Assembly (NCBI RefSeq): GCF_016862175.1
Contig: NZ_BOML01000031.1
Span: 205,329 to 269,328 of the forward strand
Length of the DNA: 64,000 nt
Source of the DNA: Paractinoplanes durhamensis
GTDB taxonomy: Bacteria > Actinomycetota > Actinomycetes > Mycobacteriales > Micromonosporaceae
Reading direction: 5' to 3'
Shown one piece after another: positions 1-8,259 of the stretch. Both the position numbers and the translations under genes were made by a program. The stretch's first letter is position 1. Every line of letters begins with the position of its first letter. The notes beneath the pieces were generated by a model. It was not told the DNA's origin and made no database searches. It was given only the letters and a program-made list of their open reading frames with translations.

Positions 1-555
1 CGGTTGGCCGGTGCGTGGGTTGATCACGTGGTTGCCGCGCTCGTAGGTGCCCGATGTCGCGATCGCGCCGTCGGTCAGCGCCAGCACCCAGCTGACCTTG
101 TCGGACTCCCACGGGTGGCGGATGCCGACCCGCCACGGGCCGCCCTCGGGGTGGGTTCCGCGCATGCGGATGTCGCCGCCGGCGTTGATGTAGTGGTTGG
201 CCGAGCCGGCCGCCAGCAGCCGGTCCGAGGCGACCTCCACCGACCAGCCCTTGACGTAGCCGGAGGGGTCGAGCGGACCCAGGGCGTACGCGTCGAAGTA
301 ACCGTCGGTGTCTCGCCAGAGGTCGGCGCAGGCGGACAGGACGTGGCGCATGTCGGCCGAGCAGTCGGCGGCGGTCAGCTCGCCGCGGCGCATGCGGCTG
401 ACCTCGCTGTCGTCCTTGTACGTGGAGAAGCGCGCGTCCACCTCGTGCAGCCAGCGGCACACGTCGGCGATCAGCTCGCGGAGTTCCCGCTCGGGGCGGT
501 CGTCGGCCAGCTCGATGCTGACGGCCGTACCCATCACCTGCTCGACGTGGCGCAC
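1..555 (-). CDS. apbE: FAD:protein FMN transferase (ApbE family), 3'-truncated by window edge
   Basis: ApbE enzymes attach FMN covalently from FAD to a Ser/Thr of an exported FMN-binding domain, using Mg2+. 185 codons are visible and the C-terminus runs off the window. Family landmarks are seen in order: DARFSTYKDDSEVSRM near residue 47, DPSGYVKGWSVE near 100, NAGGDIRMRG near 125, and TSGTYERG followed by HVINPRTG at the edge. I chose the GTG at 555, ten bases after the stop of the FMN-binding gene; an ATG seven codons later is an alternative. There is no evident signal peptide at this start. The neighbour at 566-1057 is its obvious flavinylation substrate, so the genes probably form one operon with the reductase at 1099-2880. 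Confidence 0.93.
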   Translation of the reverse strand, partial: MRHVEQVMGTAVSIELADDRPERELRELIADVCRWLHEVDARFSTYKDDSEVSRMRRGELTAADCSADMRHVLSACADLWRDTDGYFDAYALGPLDPSGYVKGWSVEVASDRLLAAGSANHYINAGGDIRMRGTHPEGGPWRVGIRHPWESDKVSWVLALTDGAIATSGTYERGNHVINPRTGQP

Positions 556-565
556 GAGGAGGACC

Positions 566-1057
566 CTACGCCTTGGCTGAGTCCAACGCCGCCTGCAGCG
601 ACTCCTGGTACGACTTGCTCGTGTAGGTCGCCCCGGACACCGCCGCGACGTTGGCGCTCTGCTTCTGCAGGGTCTCCTGCTTGAGCTTCGCGACCGCGCC
701 GGGGTTGATCGTGGCGCTGTTGCCGGTCGTGGGGTAGGTCGCCTCGGCCGCCGTGATCTTGCCGTCCGCGATCTTGATGGAGACCTGGACGGTGCCGTAG
801 ATGTTCTGCGAGCCCTTGCCCTTGAAGACGCCGTCCTTGAGGCCGGTCTCTTCCTTCTCGGCGGCCTTGGAAGAAGACGACGCCGCCGGCTTCTTCGAGG
901 ACGCCGCCTTGGACGGAGAAGCCGACGGTGTGCTGTCCACGAGATCGACAGCAGGCGGTGCGGCGATCGGCGCAACCGGCTGCACGCTCAGCCGAACCCC
1001 GACGATCAGGGCGGCTCCGGTGAGAGTGCCGACAGCGGCGGCGGTACTGCGTCGCAT
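566..1057 (-). CDS. Exported FMN-binding domain protein, likely flavinylated by ApbE
   Basis: A 163-residue protein with an N-terminal hydrophobic signal or anchor (about residues 5-25), an Ala/Ser/Pro/Lys-rich linker (about 40-75) and a C-terminal FMN-binding domain. The flavinylation motif is visible as VSGATYTSKS near residue 140, where the Thr of SGAT is the expected FMN acceptor. The start is ATG at 1057, preceded by AAGGAG at good spacing; an upstream in-frame extension lacks such a site. It lies between the reductase gene and apbE on the same strand with short gaps, which fits a small extracytoplasmic flavin electron carrier that takes electrons from the membrane reductase. The final acceptor is not indicated by sequence. 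Confidence 0.9.
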   Translation of the reverse strand: MRRSTAAAVGTLTGAALIVGVRLSVQPVAPIAAPPAVDLVDSTPSASPSKAASSKKPAASSSSKAAEKEETGLKDGVFKGKGSQNIYGTVQVSIKIADGKITAAEATYPTTGNSATINPGAVAKLKQETLQKQSANVAAVSGATYTSKSYQESLQAALDSAKA

Positions 1058-1098
1058 CGCGAATCTCCTTGCTTGAGGGCCGAAAGCCGAAAGGGGGA

Positions 1099-2880
1099 TC
1101 AGAACTCGAACGGGTCCAGGTGCAGCTGGCTGTCCGGCACGTCGAGCTCCCGCAGCGTGGAAACCGCCGCCTCGACGAGCCCGGGCGGCCCGCACAGGTA
1201 GACATCGCGCCGGCTCACGTCCGGCACCAGGCCCAGCAGCCCGTTCGGCGTGAACAGCCGCCGCGGACCGGGGTCGTTGCGCGATCCCACGATGTAGCGC
1301 ACCCACGCGTCCCGCCGTTCGGCCAGCTCCTCCAGCTCACCGCGGAAGACCAGCTCGTCGGGCCGGGACGCCCGGTAGATCACGATGGTGTCCGGCGGCA
1401 TGTCCTCGAGGAGGGCGCGGATCGGGGCGATGCCGCTGCCGCCGGCGATCAGAAGGGCACGGCGACGGGTACGCCGTTGGGCGGTGAACGTGCCGAACGG
1501 CCCCTCCGCCCACACCGGCGTGCCCGGCTTCATCATGCCGAGGCGTGACGTGTGCCCGCCGACGGCGGTGACGGTGAGCCGCAGCCATTCCTTGTTGGGC
1601 GCCGCGGACAGCGAGAACGGGTGCGACTGCCACCAGCCGTTGCGGGTCAGGAAGCGCCACCGCATGAACTGGCCGGCCTGCGCGGGCAGCTTTTCGAGTT
1701 TCTTGCCGTCGATGTAGATCGAGAACGTGTTGGTGCCCTCGGCCACGACCTCGGCGACCTCGAAGCGGTGCCGGACGTTCAGCCAGAGAGGCTCGACCAG
1801 CCGGCCCCAGACCAGCGCCGAGATGACCAGGGCGGTGAGGGCGGGCCAGAACACCGAGGCGAACTTGCCGCTCAGGTCGGCCCCGGTGGCGACCTGGTGG
1901 CCGTAGCCGAGGAGCAGCACCAGGTAGCCGGTGAGGTGGATCAGGTGCCACAGCTCGTACGGGAGTTTCGCCCGGGCGCCGCGGATCGAGATCAGGCTGA
2001 TCACGACCAGGATGATCGTGGCGGCGGTGGCCTTGAGCATGTCCGGGAACGTCGTGATGATCGTGAAGCCCTGATCGACCACGCCGGTGTCGCCGGTCAG
2101 CGCGTACCCGTAGACGATGAAGACGATGTGCGCGAGCACCGCGACCACCAGCGAGGTGCCCAGCCAGCGGTGCCAGCGCAGCAGGTCGCGGGCGCCCACC
2201 CACTCCTCGAGCCAGGAGACCCGGCTCATCATGAGCAGCTGGATGAAGAGCAGGTAGCCGCCGATCAGCCCGGTGATCCGGCCGGCCGCGAGCATCGCGG
2301 TGGCGGTGTCGTTGATCGCGCCGGCCTGCGTGTCGAACAGCCACAGCGACACGCTGGTGGCCAGCCCGGAGAAGAACAGCAGGATGGTGAGCAGCCGGTT
2401 TCCACTGACAGCCTCGGCCGGCGGCCGGTCGTCCGGGATCGGCGGCTGGGCCGGCCCGGAGGCCTTCCAGCCGGTCGGGTCGGTGTGCGACTCGACGAGG
2501 ATGTCGCTGCGCCGGTACGGATCGTCGACCTCGCGGTCGGCGATGTAGGTGTCCCAGGTCTGCGGCCGCCGGTCGTCGAGCTCCGGCACGGCCCGCCGCT
2601 CCGAGGCGTATTCGTCCTGGTCAGCGCCGCTCCACGGGTCGACGGGGGTGCGCTCGATCGGCATCCGCGGGTCCGACAACCGCGTACCGGTCGAATAGCG
2701 CGAGTCCGTCTCGTCGTCATAGCGGGAGGGCTGCTGAGTTCCCCAGTTGTCATCGTTGGGAGCGGCCCGCAGGTCAGCGAAGAACTGTGCGTCCTCTTCC
2801 CCAGGGGAGCGCTGCTCGCGCTGGTCCCGCTGCTCGCGCTTCTCGCGAGAGGTCTGGAACATCGGCGGCCCTTGCGCCAT
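1099..2880 (-). CDS. Ferric-reductase-like transmembrane flavocytochrome
   Basis: A 593-residue membrane oxidoreductase. Residues 1-160 are charged, low-complexity and probably disordered. About six membrane helices follow from residue 161, in the ferric-reductase-like heme-binding fold. The C-terminal half is a ferredoxin-reductase module: FAD-binding HPFSLSAAP near 422, nucleotide-binding AGGSGIAPIRAL near 478, and CGPPGLVEAA near 562. Such proteins move electrons from NAD(P)H through FAD and heme across the membrane. The start is ATG at 2880 with GTGAGG upstream; ATG 2862 is possible. Downstream lie the FMN-binding protein and apbE, so the likely route is NAD(P)H to heme to extracytoplasmic FMN. 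The long acidic N-terminal extension is unusual for the family. Confidence 0.88.
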   Translation of the reverse strand: MAQGPPMFQTSREKREQRDQREQRSPGEEDAQFFADLRAAPNDDNWGTQQPSRYDDETDSRYSTGTRLSDPRMPIERTPVDPWSGADQDEYASERRAVPELDDRRPQTWDTYIADREVDDPYRRSDILVESHTDPTGWKASGPAQPPIPDDRPPAEAVSGNRLLTILLFFSGLATSVSLWLFDTQAGAINDTATAMLAAGRITGLIGGYLLFIQLLMMSRVSWLEEWVGARDLLRWHRWLGTSLVVAVLAHIVFIVYGYALTGDTGVVDQGFTIITTFPDMLKATAATIILVVISLISIRGARAKLPYELWHLIHLTGYLVLLLGYGHQVATGADLSGKFASVFWPALTALVISALVWGRLVEPLWLNVRHRFEVAEVVAEGTNTFSIYIDGKKLEKLPAQAGQFMRWRFLTRNGWWQSHPFSLSAAPNKEWLRLTVTAVGGHTSRLGMMKPGTPVWAEGPFGTFTAQRRTRRRALLIAGGSGIAPIRALLEDMPPDTIVIYRASRPDELVFRGELEELAERRDAWVRYIVGSRNDPGPRRLFTPNGLLGLVPDVSRRDVYLCGPPGLVEAAVSTLRELDVPDSQLHLDPFEF

Positions 2881-3044
2881 CGTCCTCACCTGTCCGGCGG
2901 TCGTCTTCGGCGCCGCCCACCCCCTGCGGGCGGCGTGACGACCCGGTCTCGGGGAGCCGTCTGGTTGAAGTACGCAGCCCACGGCGGCTTCGCTCAACCG
3001 GAGGCAGAAAATCTCAGCGTCCGGCACCGCGATAACGTCACGCC

Positions 3045-4253
3045 ATGCGCGCCGACAACCCCGATCTGGTCACGGTGGTCGGCATCGGCGCCGGCGGCTG
3101 GTCCGATCTTGCGGGTACGCCGATGAGCGCCCTCGCCGCAGCCGAGGTGATTTTCGGCAGTTCCCGCCAGCTGGAGCTCCTCCCGCCGGAGGTCGGCGCC
3201 ACCCGCGTCCCGTGGCCATCGCCCCTGCTCCCGGCCCTGCCCGGCCTGCTCGACGAGCACCGCGGGCGGCGGGTCTGCGTGCTGGCCAGCGGCGACCCGA
3301 TGTTCCACGGCATCGGCGCCACCCTGGTGCGTTTGCTGGGCATTGATCGCGTACGCGTGGAATCGCACCCATCGGCAGCGTCGCTGGCCGCCGCCCGGAT
3401 GGGCTGGCCGCTGGCCGGCACCGACGTGCTCAGCCTGGTCACCGCCGACCCGGCGGCCCTGCGCCGGCTGCTCAACCCGGGCCGCCGGATCCTGGTCCTG
3501 TCCCGGGACGCCGGCACCCCCGCCCAGGTGGCGGAGCTGCTGGTGGACGCTGGTTTCGGCGCCGCCCGGCTGACCGTGCTGGAGCAGCTGGGCGGCCCGG
3601 GTGAACGCCTGGTCGAGGGCACCGCCGCCGAGTGGTCGCACGAGGTCGACCCACTCCACGTGATCGCCGTGGACTGCGGCGCCGGCCCGGCCGTACCCGT
3701 CGTGCCCGGTCTGCCCGACGACGCGTACGAAACTGATGGTCAACTCACCAAGCGTGAGGTCCGCGCCGTGACCCTGGCGCTGCTGGCGCCGGTCCCCGGA
3801 GCTCTGCTCTGGGACGTCGGCGGCGGCTCGGGCAGCATCGGCATCGAGTGGATGCGCAGCCACCCGGACTGCCGGGCGGTAACCGTCGAGTCCGACCCGG
3901 CACGCTGCGCGACGATCCGCGCGAACGCCCGGTCACTGGGCGTCCCGTCACTGCGGGTGGTCGAGGGCCGCGCCCCGGCCGCGCTGGCCGGCCTGCCCAC
4001 CCCGGACACGATCTTCATCGGCGGCGGCCTGACCCGCGACGGCGTGCTGGACGCCGGCCTGGCAGCGTTACCGCCGGGCGGCCGCCTGGTGGCGAACGCG
4101 GTGACCGTCGAGTCGGAGGCGGCGGTGGCCGCCGCCCATGCGAAGCACGGCGGCGAGCTGGTCCGCCTGTCGGTGAGCCGGGGTTCCCCGGTCGGTGGTT
4201 TCACGGGATGGAGAACGATGATGCCGGTAACGATCTGGTCGGTGACGGTATGA
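3045..4253 (+). CDS. cobL: Precorrin-6Y C5,15-methyltransferase (decarboxylating), CbiE-CbiT fusion
   Basis: A 402-residue bifunctional enzyme of late aerobic corrin synthesis. It methylates precorrin-6B at C5 and C15 and decarboxylates the C12 acetate. Residues 1 to about 200 are the CbiE-type tetrapyrrole methylase (VVGIGAGGWSDL at the start, LASGDPMFHGIG near 85). Residues about 210-402 are the CbiT methyltransferase with SAM motif DVGGGSGSIGIEW near 252. The length matches the fused CobL family. No strong ribosome site precedes ATG 3045. The stop overlaps the start of cobM in an ATGA pair, indicating translational coupling. I saw no cobalamin-riboswitch core in the 165-bp gap upstream. 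Confidence 0.95.
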   Translation: MRADNPDLVTVVGIGAGGWSDLAGTPMSALAAAEVIFGSSRQLELLPPEVGATRVPWPSPLLPALPGLLDEHRGRRVCVLASGDPMFHGIGATLVRLLGIDRVRVESHPSAASLAAARMGWPLAGTDVLSLVTADPAALRRLLNPGRRILVLSRDAGTPAQVAELLVDAGFGAARLTVLEQLGGPGERLVEGTAAEWSHEVDPLHVIAVDCGAGPAVPVVPGLPDDAYETDGQLTKREVRAVTLALLAPVPGALLWDVGGGSGSIGIEWMRSHPDCRAVTVESDPARCATIRANARSLGVPSLRVVEGRAPAALAGLPTPDTIFIGGGLTRDGVLDAGLAALPPGGRLVANAVTVESEAAVAAAHAKHGGELVRLSVSRGSPVGGFTGWRTMMPVTIWSVTV

Positions 4254-4993
4254 CGGTCCATTTCATCGGCGCCGGCCCCGGCGCCGCCGACCTGATCACG
4301 GTGCGCGGCCAGCGGCTGATCGCCGCGTCCCCGGTCTGCCTGTACGCCGGAAGCCTGGTCCCGGAGGAGCTCCTGGAGATCTGCCCGCCCGGCGCCCGCA
4401 AGATCGACACGTCGTCGCTGACCCTGGACGAGATCATCGCCGAGCTGGTCCGGGCCCACGCGAACGGCCAGGACGTGGCCCGCCTGCATTCCGGCGACCC
4501 GTCGGTCTTCAGCGCGATAGCCGAACAGTTCCGCCGCCTGGACGCCGCCGGAGTCCCCTACGACGTGACCCCGGGCGTGCCGGCATTCGCCGCCGCCGCG
4601 GCATCGCTGGCCCGCGAGCTGACCGTCCCCGGCGTGGCCCAGACGGTGATCCTGACCAGAACCGCCGAGCGAGCCACCGCGATGCCCGCCGGCGAGGACC
4701 TGACCACGCTGGCCGCGTCCCGCTCGACGATGGTCCTGCACCTGGCCGTCCAGCGAATCGACGCGGTGGTGGCCGAGCTGCTCCCGTCGTACGGCCCGGA
4801 CTGCCCGGTGGCGGTGGTGGCCAGGGCAAGCCGCCCCGACGAGCAGATCCTGCGGGCCCCCCTGTCCGAGATCGCGGCTCTGGTGAAGGAGGCCGACATC
4901 CGCCGAACCGCGGTGATCGTGATCGGCCCGGCCCTGACCGCAGCCCAGTTCCCGGACAGCCACCTGTACTCCGCCGACCGCTGCCGCAGTTAA
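4250..4993 (+). CDS. cobM: Precorrin-4 C11-methyltransferase
   Basis: A 247-residue SAM-dependent tetrapyrrole methylase that adds the C11 methyl in cobalamin synthesis. Visible family signatures are FIGAGPGAADLITVRG at residues 4-19, YAGSLVPEELL near 36, LHSGDPSVFSA near 82, and a run of Ala-rich core with VTPGVPAFAAAAA near 105. The start ATG at 4250 overlaps the TGA of cobL by four bases; an in-frame ATG 14 codons earlier lies inside cobL and is less likely. It is the last gene of this two-gene unit. CobK, which acts between CobM and CobL chemistry, is encoded separately at 11380-12108. Confidence 0.95.
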   Translation: MTVHFIGAGPGAADLITVRGQRLIAASPVCLYAGSLVPEELLEICPPGARKIDTSSLTLDEIIAELVRAHANGQDVARLHSGDPSVFSAIAEQFRRLDAAGVPYDVTPGVPAFAAAAASLARELTVPGVAQTVILTRTAERATAMPAGEDLTTLAASRSTMVLHLAVQRIDAVVAELLPSYGPDCPVAVVARASRPDEQILRAPLSEIAALVKEADIRRTAVIVIGPALTAAQFPDSHLYSADRCRS

Positions 4994-5016
4994 AGCCGCA
5001 GCTGAAGCTGGCGCGA

Positions 5017-6219
5017 TCAGGGCCGGAACGCCACCGACGGGTCGAGGAGCCGCACCCAGTCCGGGCGCCAGTCCGGGGCGCGGCCGTCCATCTCCTCCTG
5101 GAGGTTGGTGCGCCACGGACCGGTCACGCCGTCGTCCGGCCACCACTCCGGCCAGGTGTCGTAGCGCCGTTCCACCCGCAGGCCGTCGCCGGTCGTCTCC
5201 AGCCGCAGGAACAGCCATCGGCCGTAGCGCGGGTCGGACTCGGCCCGGCGCAGCGCCCGCACCAGGTCGGTGAGCTCGCGGAACACCTCCCGGCGGTCCT
5301 CGCCCGGAAACTCGGCCGGCGGATGCTCGCCCGGCTGGCCGCCGATGCTCGTCGCGTCGGCGTAGATCAGCACCGTGCACCGGCCGTCCCCGGCCGCGGC
5401 CCGCCCGCGGGCCCAGTCGGCCAGCGCGTCCAGCTCGGCGGTGACCGGCGGAACCGGCCGGCGCAGCTCCCCGGTGTCGTGCATGGCCGCCCAGACCAGC
5501 CGGTCGTGCTCGCCCTCGCTGAGCTGCCGGACCCGGCGCATCGGCGGCCGCTCGCCCGGCTCGATCCGGGGCGGGCGGGTGCCGGCCGTGATCCCGCCCC
5601 GGCCCGCCGCGAACAGCGCGTTGTTCAGGTCGAGCGACGGGAGCCGGCCCAGCAGCCGTTCGAACGCGCCGGCCGCCACCTCGCCGCGCACCGCCGCGGC
5701 CAGCAGTTTCTCGGCCGCCTCGCGCACCTCGTCGCGCTCGGCGGGAGTGCTCAGGTCGTGCTCGCCCCACTCGGTGATGACGTCGGCCAGCTCGCGCAGC
5801 GTGTTCTCGCTGCTCAGCACCGCGCCGGTGGTCTGCACCAGGCCGTCGCCGATGTCGTCCCGGTAGCGGACCCGCGACCAGCGGCCCTCGGCGTGCCAGA
5901 CCACGAAACCGAGCCGGCCCTGATCGGCGAGCTCGGTCAGCTCGGCCCACGGCAGCCAGCCGGGCGCGCCGGTGAGCAGGTCGATCGGCGGATCGGCGGC
6001 GGCGGTCGCACTGTGTTCCAGGTCATAGCCGAACAGCACGGCCCGGGCGCCGTCGAGCAGCGCGAATCGGGCCCAGCTGCCGCCGTGTTTGTCGTGGTGG
6101 GCCCCGCGGTCGTCGACGAACCAGACATCGGCGAACCCGAGGCCGGCCAGCGAGGCGGCGATCGTCGCCCACCTGGTCCAGAGCAATCCGGGCGCGGGCA
6201 GGTCCACGTCGGTGAGCAT
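5017..6219 (-). CDS. Hypothetical protein, 400 residues
   Basis: I do not recognise the family. The protein is soluble-looking, rich in Trp (about 4 percent) and acidic residues, with no signal peptide or membrane helix. The N-terminal third (DVWFVDDRGAHHDKHG, VLFGYDLEHSA, FVVWHAEGRWSRVRY) looks like a compact mixed alpha/beta domain. The middle has a long helical part around WGEHDLSTPAERDEVREAAE, and the C-terminus has VRALRRAESDPRYGRWLFLR. Its codon use is typical of the window. I chose ATG 6219; ATG 6237 is possible. It converges on cobM and is divergent from zwf, so the context does not fix a role. Confidence 0.75.
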   Translation of the reverse strand: MLTDVDLPAPGLLWTRWATIAASLAGLGFADVWFVDDRGAHHDKHGGSWARFALLDGARAVLFGYDLEHSATAAADPPIDLLTGAPGWLPWAELTELADQGRLGFVVWHAEGRWSRVRYRDDIGDGLVQTTGAVLSSENTLRELADVITEWGEHDLSTPAERDEVREAAEKLLAAAVRGEVAAGAFERLLGRLPSLDLNNALFAAGRGGITAGTRPPRIEPGERPPMRRVRQLSEGEHDRLVWAAMHDTGELRRPVPPVTAELDALADWARGRAAAGDGRCTVLIYADATSIGGQPGEHPPAEFPGEDRREVFRELTDLVRALRRAESDPRYGRWLFLRLETTGDGLRVERRYDTWPEWWPDDGVTGPWRTNLQEEMDGRAPDWRPDWVRLLDPSVAFRP

Positions 6220-6374
6220 CTGTCCACTGTGCCCCATTGGTGGGCACCGATGGCACCCCCCTCCGTGCAAGTTGCAGATTGGTGGTGGCGAACCCCGGCG
6301 ATGGCGGGCGTCCGAGACCTACGCGACGGCGCCGCCCGGTGTGAGCGGGCCCGGCAGCGGGAAAGCTGCCGGTC

Positions 6375-7757
6375 ATGACGGTTTTCGTGCTGTTCGGCGC
6401 CACCGGTGACCTGGCCCGGCGGATGGTCCTGCCGGCGTTCTACACGCTCGCCATCGAGGGCCTGCTGCCGGAGAAGTGGATCCTGGTCGGCAACGGCCGC
6501 GGCGACGTCTCGCACGAGGATTTCCGCGGCCGGGTCCGGGAGGCGCTCGAGGAGTTCGGGCCGGCGCCCGGCAAGGGGCCGTGGCGCGAGTTCGCCAAGC
6601 GGCTGCGGTTCGCCGGCGGCGGCTTCAACACCGACTCACCGGGCAGCCTGCTCGACGTGATCGCCGACGCCCGGGCCGAGGTCGGCCCGAAGGCCCAGCT
6701 CGTGCACTACCTGGCGGTGCCGCCGGTGGCCTTCCCGGAGCTCACCAAGGCGCTGGACAAGCACGGCCTGGCCACCGGCGCCCGGGTCGTCTACGAGAAG
6801 CCGTTCGGCACCTCGCCGGACGCCTTCCGCAAGCTCAACCGGCAGGTCCACGCCGTGCTGGACGAGTCGCAGGTCTACCGGATCGACCACTTCCTCGGCA
6901 AGGAAGCGACCCAGCAGCTGCACGCCATGCGCTTCGCGAACACCGCGTTCAGCGCGCTGTGGAGCCGTGAGCACGTGGAGAGCGTGCAGATCGACGTGCC
7001 CGAGACGCTGGGGGTGGACAACCGGGCCGAGTTCTACGACGCCACCGGCGCGGTGCTGGACATGCTGGTCACCCACCTGTTCCAGGTGGCGGCCGAGGTC
7101 GCCATGGAGCCGCCGGCCGGACTGTCCGCGGCCGAGCTCCAGTCGGCCCGGGAGACCGTCATCCGCAAATTCCGGCCGATCGACCCGGCCGAGGCGGTGC
7201 TCGGCCAGTACGCCGGTTACCAGGACATCAAGGGGGTGGCGTCACGATCGCGGACCGACACGTTCGTCGCCGCCAAGCTGTGGATCGACTCGCCACGATG
7301 GAAGGGCGTGCCGTTCCTGTTGCGTACGGGCAAGAAGATGACGGTCAGCGAGCAGCGGGTGAGCCTGGTGTTGCGTACCCCCGGAAAGCCGTTCCCGAAG
7401 CTCCCACCGCAATCGAACGTCTTGTCGTTCTCGCTGGCCGGCACCGGTGAGGTCGACCTGTCGCTGCTGGCCAAGCAGCCCGGGATCGCCGACGAGCTGG
7501 AGCCGGCCCGGGTCGCGCTCCCGCTGACCAGCGTGCAGGATGCCGACCCGCTCCCGCCGTACTCCCGCCTGATCCACGACGTGCTGGTCGGTGACCGCGC
7601 CCTCTTCACCCGGCCGGACGGGCTGTCGGCCGCCTGGAAGGCGGTCCAGCCGCTGCTCGACACCCCGTCGCGCCCGATCTCCTACCCGCTGGGTTCGTGG
7701 GGGCCGGCCAAGGCGCGAGGGCTGGCCGCGCCGCACACATGGCTCCTGGGGCAGTAA
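6375..7757 (+). CDS. zwf: Glucose-6-phosphate 1-dehydrogenase
   Basis: 460 residues, standard family length. It oxidises glucose 6-phosphate to 6-phosphogluconolactone with NADP+ as the entry to the oxidative pentose phosphate pathway. The N-terminal Rossmann motif is VLFGATGDLARRM at residues 4-16. The active-site signature is RIDHFLGKEA near residue 170, which holds the substrate-binding His and the catalytic Lys. VVYEKPFGTS near 139 is also typical. No opcA, tal or gnd gene is adjacent, so this is a lone zwf copy, and a second copy in a pentose phosphate cluster elsewhere is likely. It is followed after 12 bases by the operator region of the MarR gene. Confidence 0.95.
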   Translation: MTVFVLFGATGDLARRMVLPAFYTLAIEGLLPEKWILVGNGRGDVSHEDFRGRVREALEEFGPAPGKGPWREFAKRLRFAGGGFNTDSPGSLLDVIADARAEVGPKAQLVHYLAVPPVAFPELTKALDKHGLATGARVVYEKPFGTSPDAFRKLNRQVHAVLDESQVYRIDHFLGKEATQQLHAMRFANTAFSALWSREHVESVQIDVPETLGVDNRAEFYDATGAVLDMLVTHLFQVAAEVAMEPPAGLSAAELQSARETVIRKFRPIDPAEAVLGQYAGYQDIKGVASRSRTDTFVAAKLWIDSPRWKGVPFLLRTGKKMTVSEQRVSLVLRTPGKPFPKLPPQSNVLSFSLAGTGEVDLSLLAKQPGIADELEPARVALPLTSVQDADPLPPYSRLIHDVLVGDRALFTRPDGLSAAWKAVQPLLDTPSRPISYPLGSWGPAKARGLAAPHTWLLGQ

Positions 7758-7769
7758 TACGGCAGGCAC

Positions 7770-7810
7770 AACTGATCAGTTCAAACTTGTCAGTTCAGAC
7801 TGACGAGTTT
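7770..7810. promoter_or_regulatory. MarR-type operator/promoter region
   Basis: Two inverted repeats lie directly before the MarR gene. The first is the perfect 12-bp palindrome AACTGATCAGTT (7770-7781). The second has arms AAACTTGTCAGT (7783-7794) and ACTGACGAGTTT (7799-7810), complementary except for one position, separated by TCAG. Both share the half-site ACTGA/TCAGT, as expected for a dimeric winged-helix repressor bound at its own promoter. Regulator identity is inferred from position. Confidence 0.75.
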
Positions 7811-7821
7811 ATGGTTGGGGC

Positions 7822-8259
7822 ATGACAGAGACCCCGGCTTCGGCTCGTCGTGCGGCCAGCGAGGTGCGGACGGTTTACAGCCGTCTGCGCCGCCGGCTTC
7901 GCGAGGTCGCCGATCTGGGTGACCTGACCCCCTCGCAGACGTCGGTGCTGAGCCGTCTGTCCAAGGACGGCCCGGCCACCGCGAGCATGCTCGCCACCCT
8001 TGAGCGGATCCGCCCGCAGTCGATGGCCGCCCTGGTCGCGGCGCTCGCCGAGCGCGGGCTGATCGACCGCACCCCCGACCCGACCGACGGCCGCCGCCAG
8101 CAGATCTCGCTGAGCGAGGCGGGCCGCCAGGTGGTCGAGGGCTCCCGGCGCGAGCGGGAGGAGTGGCTGGCCGAGGCGCTGGCCCGAGACTTCACCGAGG
8201 CCGAGCGGCAGACCGTGATCGAGGCGATGGGCCTGCTCGACCGGCTGGCCGGGCAGTGA
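7822..8259 (+). CDS. MarR family transcriptional regulator
   Basis: A 145-residue winged-helix protein. The DNA-binding core spans about residues 35-105: LTPSQTSVLSRLSKDGPAT leads in, the recognition helix lies around RIRPQSMAALVAALAERG, and the wing holds DPTDGRRQQISLSEAG. These fit the MarR family well. It sits behind paired palindromes at 7770-7810 and its stop overlaps the GTG start of the MFS gene (GTGA), so it very likely autoregulates and controls the exporter and the isochorismatase-fold gene that follow. The ligand is unknown; such operons commonly respond to phenolic or other toxic small molecules. Confidence 0.93.
   Translation: MTETPASARRAASEVRTVYSRLRRRLREVADLGDLTPSQTSVLSRLSKDGPATASMLATLERIRPQSMAALVAALAERGLIDRTPDPTDGRRQQISLSEAGRQVVEGSRREREEWLAEALARDFTEAERQTVIEAMGLLDRLAGQ

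Noticed and set aside
2881..3044. Possible cobalamin riboswitch before cobL
   Set aside because: The gap has GC-rich hairpin-like sequence but none of the conserved B12-box or core segments could be recognised.
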